From NCBI GenBank assembly GCA_902475515.1, contig CABSAB010000007.1, forward strand, positions 1 to 14,353: a DNA stretch of 14,353 bases, read 5' to 3'. The notes under the pieces were generated by a model. That model did no database searches, had not been told where the DNA came from, and was given only the letters and a program-made list of their open reading frames with translations. The DNA comes from an uncultured Eubacteriales bacterium (lineage in GTDB: Bacteria > Bacillota > Clostridia > Oscillospirales > Oscillospiraceae). Position 1 is the stretch's first letter. Each line of letters opens with the position of its first letter. Shown here one piece after another: positions 7,525-13,865 of this stretch. The translations under genes and the position numbers were made by a program.

Positions 7525-7594
7525 GTTGGTTCGTAACAAGCATCCGTTGCTTTACGATAGATATTGTGAGTAAAAATTTGGAGGTGAAATACCC

Positions 7595-7834
7595 ATGGTT
7601 AAGATCAGACTGCGCAGAATGGGCGCCAAGAAGGCTCCTTTCTACAGAATCGTTGTTGCTGACTCCCGCAGCCCCCGTGACGGCCGCTGCATCGAGGAGA
7701 TCGGTACCTACAATCCCCTGACCGATCCCGCCACTGTGACGGTGGACGTGGAGAAGGCTCAGCAGTGGATCAAGAACGGCGCTCAGCCCACCGACACTGT
7801 GCGGGCTCTTCTCAAGAAGGCCGGCGCACTCTAA
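7595..7834 (+). CDS. rpsP: 30S ribosomal protein S16
   Basis: The 79-residue product has the full S16 signature: MVKIRLRRMGAKKAPFYRIVVADSR at the N-terminus, then GRCIEEIGTYNP and VDVEKAQQWIKNGAQPTDTVRALL. S16 binds 16S rRNA early in 30S assembly. GGAGG at 7581-7585 precedes ATG 7595. It lies 70 nt after ffh; that gap holds a weak bulged stem-loop (7532-7556) without a U-tract and no convincing promoter, so co-transcription with ffh is likely. Confidence 0.97.
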   Translation: MVKIRLRRMGAKKAPFYRIVVADSRSPRDGRCIEEIGTYNPLTDPATVTVDVEKAQQWIKNGAQPTDTVRALLKKAGAL

Positions 7835-7849
7835 TTCGGAGGAATGAAC

Positions 7850-8077
7850 ATGAAAGAGCTGCTGCTTTATATGGCACAGAACCTGGTGGACAATCCCGAG
7901 GCCGTGACGGTCACGGAGGTCCCCGGGGAGGAAACTGTGCTGGAGCTCCGGGTTGCGCCGGAGGACATGGGCAAGGTGATCGGCCGTCAGGGCCGGATCG
8001 CGAAAGAGATTCGCACCATCATCAAGTCCGTGGCCCAGCGCAAGGGGGAGCGTGTCAGCGTAGAGATCGTTGACTGA
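7850..8077 (+). CDS. khpA: KH-domain RNA-binding protein KhpA (YlqC)
   Basis: This is a 75-residue single KH-domain protein. Family members form homodimers, or heterodimers with KhpB, and bind RNA; in Firmicutes they affect cell division and elongation. The GxxG loop is visible as GRQG within KVIGRQGRIAKEIRTIIK, followed by the terminal strand RVSVEIVD. GGAGG at 7838-7842 ends 7 nt before ATG 7850 but only 1 nt before the in-frame ATG 7844, so 7850 is the better start. It follows rpsP, the conserved neighbour. Confidence 0.93.
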   Translation: MKELLLYMAQNLVDNPEAVTVTEVPGEETVLELRVAPEDMGKVIGRQGRIAKEIRTIIKSVAQRKGERVSVEIVD

Positions 8078-8081
8078 GATG

Positions 8082-8118
8082 AAAATATGCGATATGGGAA
8101 CATATCGCATATTTTTTT
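8082..8118 (+). terminator. terminator of the ylxM-ffh-rpsP-khpA operon
   Basis: A 15-bp perfect stem (8082-8096 with 8101-8115) with a GGAA tetraloop overlaps a run of seven T (8112-8118). It begins four bases after the khpA stop codon. Confidence 0.93.
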
Positions 8119-8128
8119 CGTGTGCCCA

Positions 8129-8157
8129 TTGCATTTTCCGGGAAAGCGCATTATAAT
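8129..8157 (+). promoter_or_regulatory. promoter of the THF riboswitch-folT unit
   Basis: TTGCAT (8129-8134), a 17-nt spacer and the consensus TATAAT (8152-8157) place the transcript start near 8164, a few bases before the riboswitch P1 helix. Confidence 0.85.
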
Positions 8158-8170
8158 AGTCATAGAATTT

Positions 8171-8272
8171 GGCAGAGTAGAGATCTGCGGGTCAAGTGTC
8201 CGGAGGACGGGGAGTTGTCTCTGGAACGAAAAAAGGTACCCTTTTGCCGTGCAGGTCTCGCATCCCGCTGCC
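8171..8272 (+). promoter_or_regulatory. tetrahydrofolate (THF) riboswitch aptamer
   Basis: The conserved primary sequence and folding of the THF riboswitch class are readable. P1 is GGCAG (8171-8175) with CTGCC (8268-8272). The conserved AGAGTAGA follows. P2 is 8180-8188 with 8251-8259, nine pairs including one G-U. GTCAAGTG comes next. P3 is 8199-8205 with 8219-8225, enclosing the internal-loop signature GACGGGGAGTTG (8206-8217). A short hairpin (8231-8236 with 8240-8245) is followed by TTGCCGT, and GCATCCCGCT (8260-8269) closes the junction. These match the reference THF aptamer in order and spacing. The gene directly downstream is a folate transporter, the usual target. Ligand binding is expected to switch expression off. 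Confidence 0.93.
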
Positions 8273-8285
8273 GCATAAGGGACGA

Positions 8286-8330
8286 CCTCCTCTATGTGGC
8301 AACCTGTTTGCCATATGAGGAGGATTTTTT
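8286..8330 (+). terminator. riboswitch expression platform: terminator hairpin containing the folT Shine-Dalgarno
   Basis: The 5' arm 8286-8302 pairs with the 3' arm 8308-8323, 16 pairs with one bulged base (8293) and a 5-nt loop, followed by TTTTTT at 8325-8330. The ribosome binding site AGGAGG (8318-8323) is entirely within the 3' arm, and the U-tract runs up to ATG 8331. The same hairpin can therefore stop RNA polymerase and hide the Shine-Dalgarno. An alternative helix (8269-8280 with 8289-8301, one bulge) would use the 3' strand of P1 and break this hairpin. Confidence 0.8.
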
Positions 8331-9092
8331 ATGGAACAACTGGGATATTGGCGCGCCGCGGCAGGAGAACTCAAGAGCCTGAAACGGCTGGTATTCGCGG
8401 CGTTGATGTGTGCCCTCTCCATCGTGGTGGGGGCCTTGTATGTGATGGTGGGGGACAACCTGCGGGTGTATTTCACCTTTTTCGTCACGGCGGTGGGCTG
8501 CGCGGTCTATGGGCCGGTGCTGGGCATGCTGGTGGCGGCGGTGACGGACACGCTGAACTTCTTCCTGTTCCCCAGCGGGCCGTATTTCCCGGGCTATCTG
8601 CTCAGTGAGATGGCGGCAGCGCTGATCTACGGGCTGTTTTTATACCGCAGGAAAATCACGGTGCTGCGGCTGTTCGGGGCGAAGTTTCTGGTGAACTACC
8701 TGGTGAATGTGGGCCTCGGATGCCTGTGGAGCCAAATGCTCTATGGGAAAGGGTATGTCTATTACCTGGTCAAGAGCCTCGTCAAAAATTCCCTGCTGCT
8801 GCCCCTGGAGGTCATGGCTCTGGCGGCCCTGTTCGCGGTGCTGCTGCCGGTGTTTTCGCGGTTTGGGCTGCTGCCGGGGCACGAGAAGCGGGAGCTTCAG
8901 AAGCTGACGGTCAGCTCCAGTGCCTTTACGGTGTTTGGCCTGAGCTGCCTGCTGGGCGGCGGATGCAGCATCTATTACGGCGCCGGGGCAGGCGGTTTCA
9001 TGATCCTGGGCATTGTTCTGTGGATATTGGGGGTGCTGCTGCTGGCGGCAGGACCTGTGATCCGCAGGAAGCGGCTGGCAGAGGAGCTATAA
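8331..9092 (+). CDS. folT: folate-specific ECF transporter S component (FolT-like)
   Basis: This integral membrane protein is the substrate-binding subunit of an energy-coupling factor importer. It works with shared EcfT and EcfA/A' subunits encoded elsewhere. The N-terminal ~180 residues contain six predicted hydrophobic segments and FolT-type motifs: GPVLGMLVAAVTDTLNFFLFPSG from 61, FPSGPYFPG at 80-88 and VKNSLLLPLEVM at 151-162. Assignment to folate rests on these motifs together with the THF riboswitch directly upstream. At 253 residues it is longer than the usual ~170-180. The extra C-terminal part (about 190-253) adds two hydrophobic helices (VFGLSCLLGGGC, FMILGIVLWILGVLLLAAG) and a basic tail RRKRL. 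The start ATG 8331 lies 7 nt after AGGAGG. Confidence 0.9.
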   Translation: MEQLGYWRAAAGELKSLKRLVFAALMCALSIVVGALYVMVGDNLRVYFTFFVTAVGCAVYGPVLGMLVAAVTDTLNFFLFPSGPYFPGYLLSEMAAALIYGLFLYRRKITVLRLFGAKFLVNYLVNVGLGCLWSQMLYGKGYVYYLVKSLVKNSLLLPLEVMALAALFAVLLPVFSRFGLLPGHEKRELQKLTVSSSAFTVFGLSCLLGGGCSIYYGAGAGGFMILGIVLWILGVLLLAAGPVIRRKRLAEEL

Positions 9093-9097
9093 GTGAA

Positions 9098-9137
9098 AAA
9101 ACGGCAGCACACCAAGCATGCGGTGTGCTGCCGTTTT
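9098..9137. terminator. bidirectional terminator between folT and the Crp/Fnr gene
   Basis: A perfect 16-bp stem (9098-9113 with 9122-9137) with an 8-nt loop has A-rich and T-rich flanks, giving a U-tract on either strand. It separates two convergent genes. Confidence 0.92.
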
Positions 9138-9165
9138 CGCTGCCAGTTCGGAAGAAGTGGCTGTA

Positions 9166-9828
9166 TTACAGGAGAAATTCAAAGGGGGTATCCAGGTCCA
9201 CATCCGCCCGGACCATGTCAAAATTTTTATTGCAGGCAGAGTTGAACATCCGGCAAAAATCCTGGGGGTCCTCCCGCTGCTTGGCCCGCAGGCGGCTCAG
9301 GGTCTCCGGGGAGATGTTCAGGAACGAGGCGATGTGGCGGCCATTTGCGATGTGCGCCACATCGGGGAAGGTCTCCAGAAACCACATATACCGCTGCAGT
9401 GCCGTGCATCCCCGGAGGATCATGGCTGTCTCCGCGTGAAAGAGCATACATTTCCGCAGGATGCGGATATACAGATTGACCAGCTCCGGATTATGGCCGA
9501 TCATAGAAAGGCCCGGCTCCATGGGAAAGTTCAGCAGCGTGGCCTCCGTAACGGCGTGGGCGCCGGTCAGGATGCTTTTGGAGTAGGAGTCCACCATGGC
9601 GGGGTAACCGCGCTTGCAGATAAAGCACATGGTGTATTCCTTTTGGTTTCGGTCCCGGTAGTAAAACCGCACAATGCCGTCCACCAGAATGGAGAGCTTG
9701 GTCTGATGGTCACCGATCTTCAAGAACGTCTCACCCTTGCGCAGGTTCTGGAGCTCCGCGATGGCGGCAAGCTGCCGGCAGAGGGATGCATCCTCCAAAT
9801 GCAGAAGGTCGCGGATCAGATTTTCCAT
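9166..9828 (-). CDS. Crp/Fnr-family transcriptional regulator
   Basis: This is a 220-residue regulator with an N-terminal cyclic-nucleotide-binding-type beta barrel (about 15-115, including LRKGETFLKIGD and LSILVDGIVRFYY). A long dimerisation helix follows (about 112-150), then a C-terminal winged HTH with recognition region HIASFLNISPETLSRLRAKQ at 165-184. The effector is unknown: the barrel lacks the full cAMP phosphate-binding signature, and the cysteines are not spaced as in Fnr. ATG 9828 is preferred to GTG 9840 because GAGGTG, which overlaps that GTG, is a good Shine-Dalgarno for it. The gene is divergent from the XRE membrane protein and has its own strong promoter. Confidence 0.88.
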   Translation of the reverse strand: MENLIRDLLHLEDASLCRQLAAIAELQNLRKGETFLKIGDHQTKLSILVDGIVRFYYRDRNQKEYTMCFICKRGYPAMVDSYSKSILTGAHAVTEATLLNFPMEPGLSMIGHNPELVNLYIRILRKCMLFHAETAMILRGCTALQRYMWFLETFPDVAHIANGRHIASFLNISPETLSRLRAKQREDPQDFCRMFNSACNKNFDMVRADVDLDTPFEFLL

Positions 9829-9869
9829 GGAACAGTTCACCTCATCTGTAAAATTCAGAGAATAATCAA

Positions 9870-9898
9870 ATCATACAAAAAACGATCCCTGATGTCAA
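9870..9898 (-). promoter_or_regulatory. promoter of the Crp/Fnr-family gene
   Basis: On the minus strand, the consensus TTGACA (9898-9893), a 17-nt spacer and TATGAT (9875-9870) place the transcript start near 9863, about 35 nt before the start codon. Confidence 0.8.
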
Positions 9899-9914
9899 TA
9901 GAAAATGAAAACCC

Positions 9915-9927
9915 GTTGAAAATCAAC
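9915..9927. promoter_or_regulatory. inverted repeat upstream of the Crp/Fnr promoter, possible operator
   Basis: GTTGA-AAA-TCAAC is a 5-bp-arm dyad reminiscent of, but not equal to, the FNR/CRP-type TTGAT-N4-ATCAA site. Its centre lies near -58 relative to the predicted minus-strand start, a usual position for activator sites. The link to the adjacent regulator is an inference. Confidence 0.35.
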
Positions 9928-9958
9928 CACTTTCCCAACGGTCGAGAGCCTTTTTGCG

Positions 9959-9996
9959 GGGGAAATATTGATTTTCCCCAGGGACGGCAGTATCAT
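9959..9996 (+). promoter_or_regulatory. promoter of the XRE membrane regulator with overlapping inverted repeat
   Basis: TTGATT (9968-9973), a 17-nt spacer and TATCAT (9991-9996) form a moderate promoter. A 7-bp-arm inverted repeat, GGGGAAA (9959-9965) and TTTCCCC (9973-9979), sits over the -35 box and is a candidate repressor site. A 10-bp palindrome CCTTGCAAGG lies at 10004-10013, near the expected transcript start. Confidence 0.5.
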
Positions 9997-10041
9997 GAGA
10001 GCACCTTGCAAGGCACATCCTCAGGAAGGAGCAATGTGTTT

Positions 10042-11433
10042 ATGGAAAATAAAAAATCCTTTGGCGGATACATCTGTCAGCGGCGAAAGGAGCTGGGCCT
10101 CACCCAGAAGGAGTTCGCGGCGCAGTTGTTTGTGACGGATTCGGCGGTGAGCAAATGGGAGCGGGGACTGGCATACCCGGATATCACGCTATTGCAGAGC
10201 ATCTGCCAGGTCCTGGAGATCAGCGAAAAGGAACTGCTGTCCTCCAGCGAGGACGTGGAGGGCAGGCGCTCCGAGCAGCTGGCCAAGAAATATCTGCGCA
10301 TGGCGCGCAATTACCGGCTGATCCAGTATCTGATCTATGGGCTGACGCTTCTCGGCTGCCTGATCGGAAATCTCGCAGCCCAGCACACCCTCAGCTGGTT
10401 CTGGATCGTCCTTGGCGGAGTGGGGATGGGCGCATCCCTGACCCTGGTCCCGGCCCTGACGCCGGAGGGCAGGAAAGGTCTCTATAGCCTGGGTGCTTTC
10501 ACCGGGAGCCTGATCGTGCTGCTGCTTGCATGCTGTGTATATACCGGCGGCGATTGGTTCTTTGTGGCGGCGGCCTCCGTGCTGTTTGGCATGGGACTGC
10601 TGTTCCTACCGTGGGTGCTGCGGCGGGTGCCCCTGCCGGAGCGCCTTGCCGGGCAGACGCCGGCGCTGTATATCGGCATCGAGACCCTGTTGATGCTCCT
10701 GTTGCTGGGCGTCAGCTGCCTCTATACTTCCGGCGATTGGTTCTTTGTGGCGGCGGCTTCCGTGCTGTTTGGGGTCGGACTGGTGCTGGGGCCGGTGGTG
10801 CTGTGGAAGCTTCCCCTTGCGGGAAAGCGCGGACTGGTCTATGTGATTGTAGAGACGGTGCTGTTGGTGCTCCTGCTGGGTACCGCGTGCCTGCATGAAG
10901 GCGGGCACTGGTTCCGCTCGGCGGCGGTGTGGAGTGCCTTTGGCATCTCTGTAGTGCTGCTGCCGGCGGTGATTGGGCAGATTCCGTTCCCCGCGCCATT
11001 CCGGCGGCATAAGGCGCTGATCTACCTGGGGGTGGAGTCAGTGTATCTGCTTTCCGCCCTGGCTCTGGAAGGGTGGGGAGCGTGGTTCCCCATGCCTGCG
11101 GCGCCCGTCGCCCTGCTGTGCTTGGTGCTGCCGTGGATGCTGCTGGGCATCGTGCGCTATTTGCCCATCCGGGGCTGGTTCCGGGGTGCTTTGAGCTTCT
11201 GGACTGCGGGGCTGTGGTGCTATCTTGCCCCCTGGGCGCTGGACCGCGTCCTGATCGCCAACGGCTGGTATGGCGATCAGCCCTACTCCCTGCGTCTGAA
11301 CATAGATCTCGCCCAATGGGACAGCATACACGGCACGGACAACGTAATATTCCTGATCCTGCTGACCCTGTTTCTGCTGGGCTTGGCCTGCGGTGTGGTG
11401 GGCTTGCTCCGCAGCCGGAAGAAGGGCTGCTGA
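10042..11433 (+). CDS. XRE-family HTH protein fused to a repeated multi-helix membrane domain
   Basis: The 463-residue product begins with a Cro/CI-type HTH at about 8-64 (YICQRRKELGLTQKEFAAQL, then TDSAVSKWERG and PDITLLQSICQVLEIS). After a linker come about ten to eleven hydrophobic segments from residue 95 to 458, ending in RSRKKGC. The membrane part contains four related helix-pair units marked by DWFF, DWFF, HWFR and AWFP at residues 171, 232, 289 and 347, a period of 57-61 residues. The first two units share a nearly identical 41-nt stretch. HTH-membrane fusions of this kind are common in clostridia and are thought to sense envelope conditions; the ligand is unknown. ATG 10042 follows AAGGAG (10026-10031); the open frame from 9118 is a non-coding extension through the neighbouring gene and intergenic region. 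Confidence 0.82.
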   Translation: MENKKSFGGYICQRRKELGLTQKEFAAQLFVTDSAVSKWERGLAYPDITLLQSICQVLEISEKELLSSSEDVEGRRSEQLAKKYLRMARNYRLIQYLIYGLTLLGCLIGNLAAQHTLSWFWIVLGGVGMGASLTLVPALTPEGRKGLYSLGAFTGSLIVLLLACCVYTGGDWFFVAAASVLFGMGLLFLPWVLRRVPLPERLAGQTPALYIGIETLLMLLLLGVSCLYTSGDWFFVAAASVLFGVGLVLGPVVLWKLPLAGKRGLVYVIVETVLLVLLLGTACLHEGGHWFRSAAVWSAFGISVVLLPAVIGQIPFPAPFRRHKALIYLGVESVYLLSALALEGWGAWFPMPAAPVALLCLVLPWMLLGIVRYLPIRGWFRGALSFWTAGLWCYLAPWALDRVLIANGWYGDQPYSLRLNIDLAQWDSIHGTDNVIFLILLTLFLLGLACGVVGLLRSRKKGC

Positions 11434-11451
11434 CGGCCCAAGGTGGTGTCC

Positions 11452-11491
11452 GCCGGGAACCTTACAAATCTGTAAGGCTCCCGGCGTTCTT
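11452..11491 (+). terminator. terminator after the XRE membrane gene
   Basis: A stem of 7 + 7 pairs with one mismatch (11452-11466 with 11471-11485) and an AATC loop is followed by GTTCTTGT, a modest U-tract. It starts 18 nt after the stop codon. Confidence 0.7.
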
Positions 11492-11563
11492 GTAAGCAGA
11501 AATCTATAGAAAATGCGGCAGGATTGTGGTATGCTAAGAGCGCAGCTTGGGTGGTATTTATAA

Positions 11564-11583
11564 GAACCTTAAAAGAACCTTAA
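11564..11583 (+). promoter_or_regulatory. 11-bp-period direct repeat abutting the lipid-operon -35 box, candidate response-regulator site
   Basis: GAACCTTAA occurs at 11564-11572 and again at 11575-11583, exactly 11 bp apart, with the second copy touching the -35 hexamer at 11584. Direct repeats with about one helical turn of spacing next to a -35 box are typical of OmpR/PhoB-family response regulators. No such regulator is encoded in the window. Confidence 0.45.
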
Positions 11584-11612
11584 TTGCATCCTGCCGGGGT
11601 CTTTGCTACAAT
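11584..11612 (+). promoter_or_regulatory. promoter of the envelope-lipid operon
   Basis: TTGCAT (11584-11589), a 17-nt spacer and TACAAT (11607-11612) place the transcript start near 11619. A 9-bp inverted repeat, CGGCAGGAT (11516-11524) and ATCCTGCCG (11588-11596), brackets the region; the second arm overlaps the -35 box. Confidence 0.78.
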
Positions 11613-11643
11613 GAGAGCAACAAGAAATGTGCGGAGGCGGCCA

Positions 11644-12726
11644 ATGAAAGGGAAAAAACGTTTGGCGGCGGAGCTGAGCTTTTTTGTGCTGGTGATCGCC
11701 GCCACGGTCTATGGGCTGTTTCGCGGAAACGACCTGATGGAGGTGCTGCGGCTGGTGGGCTCAGCCCAGTGGGGCTGGTGGCTCCTGGGTCTTGTGCTGG
11801 TGGTGCTGTTCATCTGCGGAGAATCGCTGATCCTCCACGATATGATGCGCACCTTGAAAACGCCCCACCGGGGCAGCCACTGCGTGCTCTACTCCTTTAT
11901 CGGGTTCTTCTTCAGCGCCATCACCCCCTCGGCGGGGGGCGGACCCCACATTCAGGCAGCACCTCCAGGCGGACAGCCGGCCCAGGTGGTAGCCATGAAG
12001 CGCGACGGCATCCCCGGAGCGGTGTCTGTGCCGGTGCTGATGCTGGTGACCATCACCTATAAGCTGGTGCTGGTGATCTACGGGGCGGGTGTGTTCCTGC
12101 TGCGGCCCCGGGGGATCATGGAGGCCCTCTCGCCGGTCATGGGCTGGTGCATTCTGGGCTTCTGCCTGAATGTGGGGTTTATCACACTGTATGTGCTTTT
12201 GATGCTCTGCCCAGGGGCCATCCTGCGGATGCTGGACGGCATATTTGCCCTGCTGGGCAGGTTTCGCCGGGCGGAGCGGATGGAGGACCGGAAAAACCGG
12301 GCCAGGGAATGGGTGATCCGCTATCAGGCTGCCGCCGACTGCCTCCGGCAGCACCGGGGGATGCTTTTCCGGGTGACGGCGCTGTCCGTTTTGCAGCGGA
12401 CGCTGCTGTTTTTGGTGACCTATGCAGCTTTAAAGTCCTTTGGACTGGGCCAGGGGCTGCTTTTCAGGAGCGTGGTCCTGCAGGCCATGATCTCCATGAG
12501 TACGGATCTCCTGCCGCTGCCCGGCGGCATGGGGGCCAGTGAGACCATGTTCCTCAGGATATTTCCCGCCCTGTGCGGGGGAGAGCTCCTGTTGCCGGTC
12601 CTGCTGGTGAGCCGGGGTATCAGCTACTATGGGCAGCTGATCCTCAGCGCGGTGGTGACAGCCCTGTCGCCATGGCTGTTTGGAAGGGCAAAAGGGGAGG
12701 TAAGGGAAGATGATCGGATTTTATGA
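11644..12726 (+). CDS. lysylphosphatidylglycerol synthase TM-region/UPF0104-like membrane protein, with a 30-nt insert
   Basis: This 360-residue polytopic protein resembles the membrane (flippase-type) domain of MprF and the UPF0104 group, without a soluble aminoacyl-transferase domain. Family features include FFFSAITPSA...GGQPAQVVAMKRDGIPGAVSV, LMLVTITYKLVLV and a late LLPLPGGMGASETMF motif. It is probably involved in lipid handling at the inner membrane; its substrate is not known. The start is ATG 11644, with GGAGG at 11633-11637; the promoter lies inside the longer open frame from 11584, so that start is excluded. Its end overlaps the next gene by 17 nt. Oddly, the conserved SA-S/G-GGQP motif is interrupted by ten extra residues (about 101-110, PHIQAAPPGG), which may impair function. 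Confidence 0.8.
   Translation: MKGKKRLAAELSFFVLVIAATVYGLFRGNDLMEVLRLVGSAQWGWWLLGLVLVVLFICGESLILHDMMRTLKTPHRGSHCVLYSFIGFFFSAITPSAGGGPHIQAAPPGGQPAQVVAMKRDGIPGAVSVPVLMLVTITYKLVLVIYGAGVFLLRPRGIMEALSPVMGWCILGFCLNVGFITLYVLLMLCPGAILRMLDGIFALLGRFRRAERMEDRKNRAREWVIRYQAAADCLRQHRGMLFRVTALSVLQRTLLFLVTYAALKSFGLGQGLLFRSVVLQAMISMSTDLLPLPGGMGASETMFLRIFPALCGGELLLPVLLVSRGISYYGQLILSAVVTALSPWLFGRAKGEVREDDRIL
11938..11974 (+). repeat. 7-bp direct repeat bracketing a 30-nt insert built of inverted copies
   Basis: GGCGGAC occurs at 11938-11944 and 11968-11974, 30 nt apart. Within the insert, 11943-11959 is the exact reverse complement of 12162-12178 (17 nt), and 11956-11967 is the exact reverse complement of 11738-11749 (12 nt). 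The two pieces share GCAG at their join. Removing 30 nt leaves the normal SAGGGQPAQ reading. Confidence 0.75.
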
Positions 12727-13402
12727 CTACACGGTGGTGCTGACCTTTGTAAGTCTCATGTCTACAGTGATCGGCATGACGCAGGCAATGGACGGCCGTT
12801 TTCGAATAGCCCTGATCTGTCTTGCGATTTCGGGGCTTTGCGATACCTTTGACGGCAAGATCGCGCGCAGTAAGAAGAACCGGACGGATGACCAGAAGCT
12901 ATATGGGATTCAGCTGGATTCCCTGTGCGATGTGGTCTGCTTTGGCGTGTTTCCGGCAATGATCTGCTATCTTATGGGGATGAACGGCGTTCTCAGCATT
13001 GCGGTCCTGTGCTATTTTGTCCTGTGCGGTGTGATTCGCCTGGCCTATTTCAATGTGCTGGAAACGAATCGTCAGACCGGGGATTCGGATTCGGAAAAGG
13101 TATATCACGGACTGCCCATTACGTCGATCTCGGTGATATTGCCGCTGGTGTTTGTCTTGGGCATCTTTGTGACAGATCAGGTGTTCTTGTATATGCTGTT
13201 TGCGGCGATGCTGATCGTAGGAACCCTGTACATCGTGGATTTTCGATTGAAAAAGCCCAAGGATTGGATGATTTATACCCTGATCGGGATCGTGGCCTGT
13301 GCCGTGATCGCGGTGGCGCTGTTTTCCAGCCATCAGACCATACACCGGGAGCGGCAGAGCCCGCCGCTGATCGACCGGATCACGGAGTCCTGCGATGAAT
13401 AG
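12710..13402 (+). CDS. pssA: CDP-alcohol phosphatidyltransferase, probable CDP-diacylglycerol--serine O-phosphatidyltransferase
   Basis: This membrane enzyme probably joins CDP-diacylglycerol and serine to phosphatidylserine. The CDP-alcohol phosphotransferase signature is visible from about residue 49: DGKIAR, then after 12 residues GIQLDSLCDVV, giving the D..G..AR...G...D...D pattern with the four metal-binding aspartates. The gap between AR and G is longer than the textbook eight residues, a variant I associate with clostridial PssA. Several hydrophobic helices follow over 230 residues. Assignment as PssA rather than another CDP-alcohol enzyme rests on the adjoining decarboxylase. ATG 12710 lies inside the end of the previous gene, and the stop overlaps the next start by 8 nt. 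Confidence 0.88.
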   Translation: MIGFYDYTVVLTFVSLMSTVIGMTQAMDGRFRIALICLAISGLCDTFDGKIARSKKNRTDDQKLYGIQLDSLCDVVCFGVFPAMICYLMGMNGVLSIAVLCYFVLCGVIRLAYFNVLETNRQTGDSDSEKVYHGLPITSISVILPLVFVLGIFVTDQVFLYMLFAAMLIVGTLYIVDFRLKKPKDWMIYTLIGIVACAVIAVALFSSHQTIHRERQSPPLIDRITESCDE

Positions 13403-13819
13403 CCGAACCAGAGATGGCAGGCTGGTAAATACATATGACGGCCAGGGGACCGTGATCCGGTTTCTCTACGAGAAACCCTTAGGCCAGCAGCTTCTTAAGC
13501 TGCTGATCCGTCCTGGTGTCAGTAAGGCGGCGGGCTGGTGCCTGAGCCGCGGTCCCTCCCGCCTGTTCGTAGGCCCCTTCGTACGAAAAAACAGGCTGGA
13601 CCTGACGGACTATCCGGAGCGGAAGTATAAGTCCTTCAACGACTTTTTCACCCGGGAGATCTACCCCGGGCGGCGGCCGGTGGACCAGGACGCCTCTCAT
13701 CTCATCGCCCCCTGTGACAGCAAGTTGACAGCCATCCCGATCACGCCGGAGGCACGGTTTTCCGTCAAAGGGGTGGAGTATACCCTGGAGAGCCTGCTCC
13801 GGGACCAGGGACTGTCAGA

Positions 13820-13865
13820 CCGCTACCAGGGAGGCATGCTCCTGCTGTTTCGGCTGTCGGTGGAT
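13820..13865 (+). repeat. source arm of a perfect 46-nt inverted repeat inside psd
   Basis: This segment codes for RYQGGMLLLFRLSVDD in psd. Its exact reverse complement is found at 14074-14119, with the arms 208 nt apart. Confidence 0.95.

Noticed and set aside
7532..7556. Stem-loop between ffh and rpsP as a terminator or S16 control element
   Set aside because: Only nine pairs with a two-base bulge and no U-tract; too weak to claim.
9118..10041. Extension of the XRE membrane protein to a 771-residue product starting at 9118
   Set aside because: The extension runs antisense through the Crp/Fnr gene, and the gene's own promoter and ribosome binding site lie just before 10042.
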